A stretch of DNA of 20,426 nt, taken from NCBI GenBank assembly GCA_041674865.1, contig JBAYUX010000024.1, forward strand, positions 1-20,426, in the 5' to 3' direction. Below, one piece after another: positions 8,140 to 15,420 of this stretch; position 1 is the stretch's first letter; each line of letters opens with the position of its first letter. The position numbers and the translations under genes were made by a program. Source of the DNA: CALREA01 sp041674865 (lineage in GTDB: Bacteria; Patescibacteriota; Gracilibacteria; UBA1369; UBA12463). The notes under the pieces were generated by a model. That model made no database searches, was not told the DNA's origin, and worked only from the letters and a program-made list of their open reading frames with translations.

Positions 8140-8634
8140 ATGCCTTTTGGAAAAATGCTCGGTTCGGTTGGGAAAACACTTACCTCGGTTGGTGCGGCTG
8201 CTGCCATAGGCTTAGCTCCTAGTGCAGCAAAGGCCGGTGAGCAGCACAATCATGCTGTTTTGGGTGTTGAGAGTACTAAACACAATAGTATGGTACATTT
8301 AGGGGTTTTCCATGAGCTTGGACACCACCTCTCTCTTGGTTTAGCCACTGGGGTTGGGGCGGATTACCATGGCTCGCCAGTTGGCTCCATGGAAGCTATC
8401 GCCGCTTATCATAAAACAATTCGAGATGGTGTATTTGGTGTTCTTGAGGTTGGGTTGGGTGCGGAGGTTCTTAAGGGGGGGCATGGTGTTCATGCGGCGC
8501 CAGTTGCAAAACTAACAGGACTTCTGGGTTATCAGGCAACCCCTTCTGTTGGTGTTTATGTTGGACCAAGCGTAATTCAGACTCCAAATACGACAGACGT
8601 GAGTCTTTCCGTTGGTACAGTTCTTGGATTTTAA
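8140..8634 (+). CDS. Small secreted His/Gly-rich protein, possibly beta-barrel-like
   Basis: A 164-residue protein that I cannot assign to a family. Residues 1-32 form a signal peptide: Lys-containing start, Ala-rich core and an AKA cleavage motif at 30-32. The mature part is rich in His, Gly and Val, with alternating patterns such as HLSLGLATGVG, and ends in SVGTVLGF. Amphipathic strands plus a terminal Phe recall outer-membrane or surface beta proteins, odd for a lineage expected to have a single membrane. Residues 58-62 read HELGH and fit the HExxH zinc-protease signature, but they sit inside a strand-like repeat, so this may be chance. A strong promoter of its own precedes it, and tmRNA follows. 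The signal peptide is well supported; function is unknown. Confidence 0.75.
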   Translation: MPFGKMLGSVGKTLTSVGAAAAIGLAPSAAKAGEQHNHAVLGVESTKHNSMVHLGVFHELGHHLSLGLATGVGADYHGSPVGSMEAIAAYHKTIRDGVFGVLEVGLGAEVLKGGHGVHAAPVAKLTGLLGYQATPSVGVYVGPSVIQTPNTTDVSLSVGTVLGF

Positions 8635-8643
8635 TAAAGTGAG

Positions 8644-8665
8644 GTGTTTGTGATTACACAAATAC
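8644..8665 (+). other. Stem-loop between the secreted-protein gene and ssrA
   Basis: The arms 8644-8652 and 8657-8665 form a 9-bp stem (one G-U pair) around the loop ATTA. No T-run follows, so it is either a weak terminator for the upstream gene or an operator overlapping the ssrA promoter. A TATAGT hexamer (8668-8673) directly downstream could be the ssrA -10 element. Confidence 0.4.
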
Positions 8666-8702
8666 TGTATAGTCGTTGCGTATTTTTGGTTCTTTTACAA
8701 GT

Positions 8703-9113
8703 GGGGATGTCCGGCATTCGATATTAGAAATGTATGGTTATGCTGCAATCCGGTCGTTGCGCCAGTCCGGCCGTTATCAACGTTTGGCGCAAAACTAAAT
8801 GCAAAATCAAATTTGCTTAGCGCTTTTGCACGTGAAGAGGCTTCGGTCTTGTCATTTGCTTAGTGTTAATTTCTTCTGAACTTTTTCGGAAGACGCTTTT
8901 TATAACTGATGTTTAGGCGGTTATACTAAGTGTAATACTTCTAAACTTACATTGAGCGCGGGGAGCTACGAACTCGATGAACATCTTTTAGCCTTTTGTG
9001 AGTGGCTTTTGGTTCGTTCTCTATCACACACAAAACAATCAGAGCGAACTACGATTGTAGATGTATAACAATACTTCTTTTACACCCGGGTTCAACTCCC
9101 GGCATCTCCACCA
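8703..9113 (+). ncRNA. ssrA: Transfer-messenger RNA (tmRNA), one-piece
   Basis: The tRNA-like ends pair: GGGGATG at 8703-8709 with CATCTCC at 9103-9109, followed by an encoded ACCA (9110-9113). A T arm (CCGGG, loop TTCAACT, CCCGG) precedes the 3' end, and the 5' side carries the usual GGCATTCGA. The tag frame runs from GCA at 8789 to TAG at 8861-8863: 24 residues beginning AKLNAKSN and ending VLSFA. It is followed by the expected hairpin CTTCTGAA/TTCGGAAG, and a pseudoknot-type helix near 9013-9050 pairs GTTCGTTC with GAGCGAAC. tmRNA with SmpB rescues stalled ribosomes and marks the product for proteolysis. The tag is longer than the roughly 10 residues of many bacteria and lacks the usual LAA/VAA ending. 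An intrinsic terminator follows. Confidence 0.93.
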
Positions 9114-9123
9114 GAATATATAT

Positions 9124-9148
9124 ACCCACTTATTATGAGCGGGTTTTT
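9124..9148 (+). terminator. Intrinsic terminator of ssrA
   Basis: ACCCaCT and AGcGGGT form a stem with one mismatch around a seven-base loop, followed by a run of five T starting within the last stem pair. It lies eleven bases after the tmRNA 3' end. Confidence 0.75.
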
Positions 9149-9217
9149 GACGTGTAACTTTTTAAGCTAGTTTCTGTAGTTTAAGTGGTGAGATTTAAAG
9201 CTTATCCAGCTTTATTC

Positions 9218-9246
9218 TTGACAGATTGCTTCTTTGGTATTATTAT
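9218..9246 (+). promoter_or_regulatory. Promoter of the Asp-rich lipoprotein gene
   Basis: A perfect TTGACA (9218-9223), a 17-nt spacer and TATTAT (9241-9246) make a strong housekeeping promoter. Initiation near 9253 excludes the upstream TTG at 9226 as a start codon and supports the ATG at 9274. Confidence 0.75.
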
Positions 9247-9273
9247 ACTGATTCAGGTATTTTACAGCTTTGT

Positions 9274-10350
9274 ATGAATAGAGAACCTTTATTATCCCGT
9301 GCTCTAAGCACCACTTCTTCAAAAAAGTTGGCGCTACTTCCTGGAATAAAAAGCCGTGCGGCTGCTATTGCCTTGGCTGTACTGACTACCGCCGGGTGTA
9401 ACCAGCCTGGGCATTGGATTTTTCCCGATGCTAAGGGTGTTGGCTCTAGTGATAGTGGGTCTAGCGATACGAGTAGTTTTGATGTTGGCACTGATGCCAC
9501 TTCTTCTCCTGATGTGGGTGCGGATATAGATGTTGACGCTTTTGTGGATGTTGGTCAGGTCGACACGTCTCCAGATTCAGTTGGTATTTCAGATGTTGCT
9601 ACGGTTGATGCTGCTGATGTTGTCGCAACCCCTGACGCGAATTTCGGTGATTCTTCGGGCCAAGACGTGTTTGTTCAGGATCTTGCTATTGGAGGAGATG
9701 TTGAACTGGACGCTCCTCAGTCTGCAGATGTTTTGGAACCTATTGATGCAAGTACTGACGTCACAGAGACTGTTAGTACGTTATCGATTCCCTGGGGCAC
9801 GGTTGTCTGGGATGGTTATGGAAAAGTTTCCTGGGATCCAGTTCTTGGGCAGCTCAATATGACTCCACAAATTGCCACCCAGCCAAAGGAAACGCATTCA
9901 TGTCTCGTTGTGAGTAATCAGGTATATAGTCAGCCATATCAGTTTGGTTTTACAATGAAAACCGTTAAGCAGCTTCGAGAAAATTCTCCACCGAATCCTT
10001 GGGAGGTTGGATGGGCCGTTCTTGGATATAAAAATAATGGGACCGATAAGGGGAAATTCAAATATGCCATCTTAAAACCAAATGGTCTTGAGATTGGGGA
10101 GTCGCTCTTGAATGATATTCAGAATGATTTGTTTACGTCGGTTGTCGGTGCGACAGATTTTCCGATCGGCGTGGATTATGACGTGACGATACGTGTTGAA
10201 AATAATGTGATGTCGGTGAAGGTGAATGGGGTGGAGGTGAAGCAGTATGTCTTTAGTGCGACCGATATTCTTACGCCGGATGGGTTGGTCGGGGTTTATA
10301 ATGAAGACTCAGAGGTGGTTGTGAGTAATTTTAAGGCCGAGCAGCTGTAG
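9274..10350 (+). CDS. Asp-rich putative lipoprotein with C-terminal lectin-like domain
   Basis: ATG 9274 gives 358 residues; the longer TTG start at 9226 lies inside the promoter. Residues ~26-42 are a signal sequence ending LTTAGC, so Cys42 is a likely lipid-attachment site, although Thr at -3 is not the preferred residue. Residues ~57-165 are low-complexity, rich in Asp, Ser, Val and Gly with loose DVG/DVD/DAS repeats. The chain is very acidic and resembles surface linkers in predatory or myxobacterial-type lipoproteins. Residues ~170-358 form a folded beta-rich domain (VNGVEVKQYVF, GLVGVYNEDSEVVVSNF) that resembles concanavalin/DUF1080-type jelly-roll domains binding or cutting sugars; this match is by eye. 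The DMT permease gene follows after a short gap. Location outside the cytoplasmic membrane is likely; substrate is unknown. Confidence 0.8.
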   Translation: MNREPLLSRALSTTSSKKLALLPGIKSRAAAIALAVLTTAGCNQPGHWIFPDAKGVGSSDSGSSDTSSFDVGTDATSSPDVGADIDVDAFVDVGQVDTSPDSVGISDVATVDAADVVATPDANFGDSSGQDVFVQDLAIGGDVELDAPQSADVLEPIDASTDVTETVSTLSIPWGTVVWDGYGKVSWDPVLGQLNMTPQIATQPKETHSCLVVSNQVYSQPYQFGFTMKTVKQLRENSPPNPWEVGWAVLGYKNNGTDKGKFKYAILKPNGLEIGESLLNDIQNDLFTSVVGATDFPIGVDYDVTIRVENNVMSVKVNGVEVKQYVFSATDILTPDGLVGVYNEDSEVVVSNFKAEQL

Positions 10351-10384
10351 AGTTTTTCTATGATTGCTGATAGACTTGCGCCAT

Positions 10385-11275
10385 ATGCTTTGGATTGGAA
10401 TTGCCTTACTGACCCCAATACTTCACGCCTGGTCGAATGTGATTGATACGTATTTAACCAATAGGCTTGTTCGTAATGTCTGGAGTTTGGGATTTTTTAC
10501 CGGGGTTTTTGCGGTTATATTTTTGCCGATTGTGTTGCTGATTCAGTGGCCACAGATGCCACCTTTGCAGCTGATTCCTTATTTCTTTTTGATTGGAGCT
10601 ATTGAGGTTTTTTATCTTTTTCCGTATTACAAATCTCTTCAGAAGGAGGATACGTCTATTGTCGCTGCACTTTTTTCTTTGGGGAAGTTTTTTGTTCCGA
10701 TTTTTTCTTTTGTATTTGCGGGTGAAGTGTTGCGGCTGAGTCAGTATGTCGGCTTCTTTTTTATTGTTACTGCGAGTATGTTTTTGTCGCTAAATAGGGT
10801 TGATAAGATCCGCTTGAATATATCGTTTTTCTATATGCTTTTTTCTGGATTTCTTCTTGCGATCGAGGCAGTTGTTTACAAATATGTCCTTGAAAGTGTG
10901 AGTTGGAGTACGGCCGTGGTGTCGACTTCTATTTTTTCGTGTTTGATTGTTTTGTCGTTTCTTTTTCTGCCGCGTGTTAGGAGAGATTTGTTAGAGCAGG
11001 TTCGCCAGCTCAGGGATGTGGCTGGTTTATTTACGTTGAATGAGTTTATCGCCTTTGGTGGGAATATTGTCAGTCCGTACATTGTCTCCCTTGTCCCTGT
11101 TACTGTTGCGAAAAGCGTTGAGGGGCTTCAGCCATTTTTCGTGCTTCTGTATGCGATTATTTTCCGTCGATGGTTGCCTGGAGTTTTTCAGGAGAAGGTT
11201 GATTGGCGCATGGTTTTGAAAAAAGCCACGCTCTTTGCGTGGATGATTGCGGGGGTGGTTTTGGTTGTAGGTTAG
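10385..11275 (+). CDS. EamA/DMT-superfamily permease
   Basis: A hydrophobic protein of 296 residues with about ten predicted membrane helices in two similar halves, as in DMT transporters. The first helix runs GIALLTPILHAWSNVID, a short loop YYKSLQKEDTSIVAALFSLGKFFVPIFSF is typical of helices 3-4 in EamA proteins, and the second half repeats the pattern (PYIVSLVPVTVAKSVEGLQPFFVLLYA). DMT carriers move diverse small metabolites; the substrate cannot be told here. ATG 10385 is chosen because it leads straight into the first helix; an in-frame TTG at 10364 would add seven residues. The gene begins 34 nt after the lipoprotein stop and may share its transcript. It converges on the APC permease gene with only 19 nt between stop codons. 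Confidence 0.85.
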   Translation: MLWIGIALLTPILHAWSNVIDTYLTNRLVRNVWSLGFFTGVFAVIFLPIVLLIQWPQMPPLQLIPYFFLIGAIEVFYLFPYYKSLQKEDTSIVAALFSLGKFFVPIFSFVFAGEVLRLSQYVGFFFIVTASMFLSLNRVDKIRLNISFFYMLFSGFLLAIEAVVYKYVLESVSWSTAVVSTSIFSCLIVLSFLFLPRVRRDLLEQVRQLRDVAGLFTLNEFIAFGGNIVSPYIVSLVPVTVAKSVEGLQPFFVLLYAIIFRRWLPGVFQEKVDWRMVLKKATLFAWMIAGVVLVVG

Positions 11276-11294
11276 CTCTTACTTAGGTAGGTGA

Positions 11295-13037
11295 CTAGAC
11301 AATAATTCTCACGCCGCCGAGTTCATCGTACGTAAACTTGTGATTGTGGTGAATTGTTCCGATGAAGATGCGGTTCTTTGGAATGTCGTATTTGACCGAT
11401 GCTTTGTGAATAATTTCTGGACCAAATTCGCCCTCAACCTGATGAAGATCGAGACGAAGGTGCGGAAAGACACCTGCTTTTGGAAGAACCGGAACGAGCG
11501 CATTGAGCTCCTTCCAGACTTCTTTATTTACTTCGTCGGTATCGTCTTTGCAGTGAAGAATGATCACATGGCGGCCCGCCTCGTTGGCGCTAATATACTT
11601 GATGGTGTTGAAGAGTCGGTCGGCTCGGTGGATGAAGAGGATGTAGGTTCCGCGAACGACGTTTCTAAAGATAACACGGAATATTTTGTGGAGAAGGGAG
11701 GTCTGCGCGGTGTGCTTGTAGATGAAGGATACGATGTAATCGCGGTAAATATAAGCACGAACAATTACCATTACCGGCAAGAAATAAATCAAAAAGAGCG
11801 CAAGATTCATAATGTCCATCGAGATGTTTCCGATGAGTCCTATGAATGTTGTTACAAATGCGAGGAAGACGAGAAGTCCCGGGAATGAGTAAAATCTTTT
11901 GAGATCCGGGCGGGTGATTTTGAGAATGAGATTTCCAAGTGCGAACATGCTCATAACAGACAAGAAGCTGATCGCATAAACTCCTGCGAGTGAGCGAAGA
12001 TCACCTCCGGTTACAAGAAGAATGGATGCGCAAAGTGCAAAAAAAGTAAGTACAATCCTTGGATACGATCCCTTCGCATTTCTGTGAGCAAACCAAAATG
12101 GTAAGGACTCGTCTACAGACATTCGATTTACGAGTCCTGATACGCCAATGAATCCCGTGAGTACACCTCCGCAGAGTACGAGGAAGGCATCGATAACGAC
12201 GATATACTGGAAGATTGATCCGCCAACCGCCTTTGCTTCGCCTGCAAGGAGGAAGCTGGAAAGTTGTCCAATTTCTGGCATTGATGATATCCCGAGACAA
12301 AGAAAGGCTACGAGAGGGTTAAATATAACGACTCCTAGTAGCATATTGGTCAGTGTTTTTTTAAAGACACCCCTCTCTTGTTCTTCAACAAAATCTGCTG
12401 AACTTTCAAATCCTGACACACCCAGCAGTGATGATGAAAATCCTAAAAAGAGCAATATAAGCATTGATTGATCCTTGAGGAGGTTTTGCGTGTGAGCAAA
12501 GTTAATTTGGAACTGGTTGGGGTGATTGAGAAGATAATATGCACCTAAAATTACAAAAGCGGTGAGCGTGAGTAGGTGAAGGCCAAATATCGCAATGGCT
12601 ACTTTTGATGAGTCCTTTACTCCCGAAATAACGAGCATTGCAAAGAGGCCCAGGACCACAATTGTTGCAGGAATAATTGGAATGCTCATAATTGTTCCCA
12701 GGTATTCGACTGCCGTTTTTCCTGAAATAACGCAGGTTGCTACGTATGAAAGAATGGTGAGTACCCCCGCGGTTGCAGCGATATTTTTTGAAGTTCCGTT
12801 GAGAAGGGCGTTGTACGTTCCTCCGTTTACGGGTAGTGACTCTACCACTTCTCGGTAAACCCCCCTGTATAACAAGAGCACAATTCCAATTGCGAGAAGA
12901 ATGAATGGGGCATAAATACCGGAAACTCCGATGGCAATTCCTGAAACATAAAGCACGGAACTCATGATATCGTTTCCGCAAATTGCGGTTGAGGCTATCT
13001 CGCCTAACTTGTGCCGTTTTTCTACCTGTGTATGCAT
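11295..13037 (-). CDS. APC-family amino-acid permease with soluble C-terminal domain
   Basis: The first ~430 residues form about twelve membrane helices with APC-superfamily features: the first helix follows GEIASTAICGNDIMSSVLYVSG, and the ESLPVNGGTYNALLNGTSK segment matches the usual P-NGG-Y-L pattern after helix 2. Members import amino acids or polyamines by proton symport or exchange. Residues ~445-580 add a soluble cytoplasmic domain with strand-helix alternation (HVIILHCKDD, NRIFIGTIHHNHKF), which may be a universal-stress-like alpha/beta regulatory fold; that reading is an inference. Its His-rich segment near the C-terminus is notable. The gene stands alone on the minus strand, divergent from dus and convergent with the DMT gene. 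Substrate unknown. Confidence 0.9.
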   Translation of the reverse strand: MHTQVEKRHKLGEIASTAICGNDIMSSVLYVSGIAIGVSGIYAPFILLAIGIVLLLYRGVYREVVESLPVNGGTYNALLNGTSKNIAATAGVLTILSYVATCVISGKTAVEYLGTIMSIPIIPATIVVLGLFAMLVISGVKDSSKVAIAIFGLHLLTLTAFVILGAYYLLNHPNQFQINFAHTQNLLKDQSMLILLFLGFSSSLLGVSGFESSADFVEEQERGVFKKTLTNMLLGVVIFNPLVAFLCLGISSMPEIGQLSSFLLAGEAKAVGGSIFQYIVVIDAFLVLCGGVLTGFIGVSGLVNRMSVDESLPFWFAHRNAKGSYPRIVLTFFALCASILLVTGGDLRSLAGVYAISFLSVMSMFALGNLILKITRPDLKRFYSFPGLLVFLAFVTTFIGLIGNISMDIMNLALFLIYFLPVMVIVRAYIYRDYIVSFIYKHTAQTSLLHKIFRVIFRNVVRGTYILFIHRADRLFNTIKYISANEAGRHVIILHCKDDTDEVNKEVWKELNALVPVLPKAGVFPHLRLDLHQVEGEFGPEIIHKASVKYDIPKNRIFIGTIHHNHKFTYDELGGVRIIV

Positions 13038-13159
13038 GATATCTGAGAATAGGTTTTGCTATCCGCGATATTTTACCGTTGCTTTGCAAAAAGTAAATAA
13101 AATCATATAGTCTTTTTTTGATTTTTCGTTAAAATGCATGGGAATTCTATTGCTTTCTT

Positions 13160-14146
13160 ATGCCATTTTCCTGGGATACCCTTCCGCGACCGATCGTTGC
13201 ACTTGCTCCGCTTGCTGGCTGGACCGACTCTCCGTATCGACAAATAGTAAAAAAACTCACTGATGGTATCGTGTGTTTTTCTGAACTCACGAGTGTTGAT
13301 GCACTGCATCACAAAAGTGCGGGAACCTACAGAATGCTTGATTGGAATCCAAGTGAGTATCCTCTTATCATGCAGCTTTTTGGAAAAGATGCAGAATTTT
13401 TTGTTGAGGGTGGAAAGTTTCTTGAAGAGATGGGTGTTGCTGGAATTGATATTAATATGGGTTGTCCAACATGCAAGATTACGTCGAATGAGTGTGGGTC
13501 CGCATTGCTTAGAAACCCGCAGCTGGCTGCGGAAATTGTTTATGCATTGTCGCGCGCTGTGTCTGTTCCTATCTCAGTAAAAACGCGACTTGGATATGAC
13601 TGCTATGATGAAAAAACATTTCTTAATTTTTGTACTGGCGTGCGAGATGCTGGCGCAAAATTAATCACACTTCATGGGCGAACTCGCAAGCAGGCCTTCT
13701 CGGGCGTTGCCGATTGGGAGCCGATTTATTTAGCAAAAAATGTCTTAAAAATTCCTGTTATTGGAAATGGTGATATCAAAAGTGTCGATGATGCTTTTGC
13801 TCGAATTGGAAATCTTGATGGGGTAATGATTGGTCGCGCGACGCTTGGTGATCCTTGGTTGATTGCCGAAATTGCCGCAGCTTTTCGTGGGGAAAAGTAC
13901 GAAAGACCAAATACGATTCTTGAAAAACTTCCTCTGATTCGAGAGCATTTCGATTTGGCCGTGGAGGTAATTGATGAAAAGCACGGGGTGAATGAGATGC
14001 GAAAGCATCTTGCGGCCTACCTCAAGGGTTTCCAGGGGGCTTCAGATTTTGTTCATAAAATCATGCAATCCAAGGCTTCAGCAGACGTAAGAAGCGTTTT
14101 TGATGCCATAGAAGAGTCTCAATCAGCTTTGGCGAAGGGGCTTTAA
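13160..14146 (+). CDS. dus: tRNA-dihydrouridine synthase (Dus family, DusB-like)
   Basis: A 328-residue FMN-dependent TIM-barrel enzyme that reduces uridines in the tRNA D-loop region. Motifs in order are LAPLAGWTDSPYR (flavin-binding start), INMGCPTCKI with the catalytic Cys of GCP (~residue 100), SVKTRLGYD (~140), the catalytic-site HGRTRKQAFSGVADW (~172), IPVIGNGDI (~198) and GVMIGRATLGDPWL (~220). The C-terminal helical tRNA-binding domain is present. The family motif NxGCPxxK is kept, with an extra Cys right after CPT. No Shine-Dalgarno precedes ATG 13160. It is divergent from the APC gene and 62 nt upstream of the sigma-like gene. Subfamily assignment is by general resemblance only. Confidence 0.95.
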   Translation: MPFSWDTLPRPIVALAPLAGWTDSPYRQIVKKLTDGIVCFSELTSVDALHHKSAGTYRMLDWNPSEYPLIMQLFGKDAEFFVEGGKFLEEMGVAGIDINMGCPTCKITSNECGSALLRNPQLAAEIVYALSRAVSVPISVKTRLGYDCYDEKTFLNFCTGVRDAGAKLITLHGRTRKQAFSGVADWEPIYLAKNVLKIPVIGNGDIKSVDDAFARIGNLDGVMIGRATLGDPWLIAEIAAAFRGEKYERPNTILEKLPLIREHFDLAVEVIDEKHGVNEMRKHLAAYLKGFQGASDFVHKIMQSKASADVRSVFDAIEESQSALAKGL

Positions 14147-14162
14147 AAATGCACTTGAAATT

Positions 14163-14183
14163 ATTTTGACTTTTTGTCAAAAT
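14163..14183. promoter_or_regulatory. Perfect dyad between dus and the sigma-like gene
   Basis: ATTTTGAC and GTCAAAAT are exact reverse complements around TTTTT. The left arm overlaps a -35-like TTGACT (14166-14171), but no good -10 hexamer stands at normal spacing. It may be an operator or the terminator hairpin of dus; the T-tract is inside the loop rather than after the stem, which argues against a terminator. Confidence 0.4.
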
Positions 14184-14208
14184 AGATCCCTTTTGAATAT
14201 TTATTGCC

Positions 14209-15420
14209 ATGGCTACTTCGTTGTCAGAAAGCGCGGCTCGAGAAAAGTTTTGGAATCTCTACGGAGGCACTTTTGAGCAACTATATCGGTATTGTGCTCG
14301 TCGTGCTTCAACGAAGCCGGTGATTGCCTTTATCATGAAGTCTCTTTATGAGTATGCTCTTGATGAGATTCGACATGGTGAGGAGATTATTTTGGTTGAT
14401 TTGTTTAAGTGGGCCTATGAGTTTTTTGCGGTCCAGTCTCAGCCAAAAAAAGGCGCTGAGATGATGCAGCAAATTAAGCGAATTCACGACTTCCGTGATG
14501 TATATAACGTGAAGACCGATTCGGGTAGTCGGACGTTCCGCCGGGAGCAGATTTTGGAGAATTTTTATAATCACCTTGAGTTCAAGGAGCGTGAAGTCTT
14601 GTGGCTTAGCTTCTTCGAAGAGCTTTCGGAGGCTGACAGGGCATATGTCATGGCTATGAGCGAGGAAGAGTGTACGAGATTCTTTTATGAGAGCTTGAAA
14701 AAGGCAAAACAGGTTGTTACTATGGCAACCTCTGGTCAGAAGGGTTTTGGGCGATTGGCTGCGTATTTTGGAGGGGTCTCTACTCTTCTCAAGAATGCAA
14801 AGCAGCACGAAGAGCTCGATGTCGATCAGGAGATTTATACTTCATTACGTGGCATTTTTATGGACCAATTCAGCCGAAATCCTCAACCAGTTGCTGACAC
14901 TACTCCGCCAGCTACATCTTCTGTTCCGCCTATTCGTCCAGTAAGTAGTTTTGAGCCCGTTACGGCTCCCGCTACTTCTTCCGCTCGGACTGCTGATTCT
15001 TTTGATGATAACGATGAGTGGATTGAAGATGAAGAATCTTTTTCTTCAGGCTTATGGAGACGACTTCAGGGAGTTCTCGTTCTTGTTATCGTTGCGGGTT
15101 TTGGATTCTTCGCCTATACAAAATTCTTTAGTATCGATGCTCGCGTAAACCGCTTGTTGGATGATAGTCGCGTTGTGTTCTCTGATGAATTTAAGCCCGA
15201 AGAGAAGGCAGCCTTCGCCCAAGAAGTTCTCTTGGCTCTCTCAAAAAATAGAGATTTTGATTCACTTGATATCCGTCATAGTTCTAAAAACTTTGTTGAG
15301 GTGAAGTTTACTTCAAAAGACAGTGGTATCGAAGACTTTGTTCTTTACCCGGAGATTCAAAAATTCGATGCTCCTAAGTGGCAGCCTAAGCAGTATTTGA
15401 AGATTAAGACAGTGAGCTAA
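14209..15420 (+). CDS. Membrane-anchored protein with sigma-70-like N-terminal half
   Basis: A 403-residue protein not matched to a named family. The N-terminal half is all helical and resembles ECF sigma factors. Residues ~14-55 look like region 2 (FWNLYGGTFEQLYRYCARR and the following helices). Residues ~114-170 look like region 4, with LEFKEREVLWLSFFEELSEA then SLKKAKQVV, although the helix-turn-helix is degenerate. A Pro/Ser/Thr linker (~224-262) and an acidic patch precede a single membrane helix (~286-304). The last ~100 residues would lie outside, as a small alpha/beta domain. The layout suggests a sigma-like protein tethered to the membrane by its own C-terminus, possibly self-inhibited or released by proteolysis; this is inference. 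Its stop overlaps the convergent rdgB stop by four bases. Confidence 0.75.
   Translation: MATSLSESAAREKFWNLYGGTFEQLYRYCARRASTKPVIAFIMKSLYEYALDEIRHGEEIILVDLFKWAYEFFAVQSQPKKGAEMMQQIKRIHDFRDVYNVKTDSGSRTFRREQILENFYNHLEFKEREVLWLSFFEELSEADRAYVMAMSEEECTRFFYESLKKAKQVVTMATSGQKGFGRLAAYFGGVSTLLKNAKQHEELDVDQEIYTSLRGIFMDQFSRNPQPVADTTPPATSSVPPIRPVSSFEPVTAPATSSARTADSFDDNDEWIEDEESFSSGLWRRLQGVLVLVIVAGFGFFAYTKFFSIDARVNRLLDDSRVVFSDEFKPEEKAAFAQEVLLALSKNRDFDSLDIRHSSKNFVEVKFTSKDSGIEDFVLYPEIQKFDAPKWQPKQYLKIKTVS

Noticed and set aside
9226..9273. Upstream TTG start for the lipoprotein gene adding 16 residues
   Set aside because: The extension covers the promoter between -35 and the expected transcription start, so it cannot be translated from that promoter. 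ATG 9274 leads properly into the signal sequence.
9360..9780. Tandem DNA repeat or CRISPR-like array in the Asp-rich stretch
   Set aside because: The repetition is at the protein level with variable codons and spacing; there are no constant repeats with unique spacers.
10364..10384. TTG start for the DMT permease adding seven residues
   Set aside because: No ribosome-binding signal favours it, and ATG 10385 leads directly into the first membrane helix. It cannot be excluded.
12502..13089. 195-codon minus-strand frame across the APC permease start
   Set aside because: It is a shadow of the APC gene in another frame, rich in Arg, Asn, Ser and Cys, without family motifs.
14308..14808. 166-codon minus-strand frame opposite the sigma-like gene
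   Set aside because: It is antisense to a gene with coherent domains; composition and lack of signals indicate a shadow.
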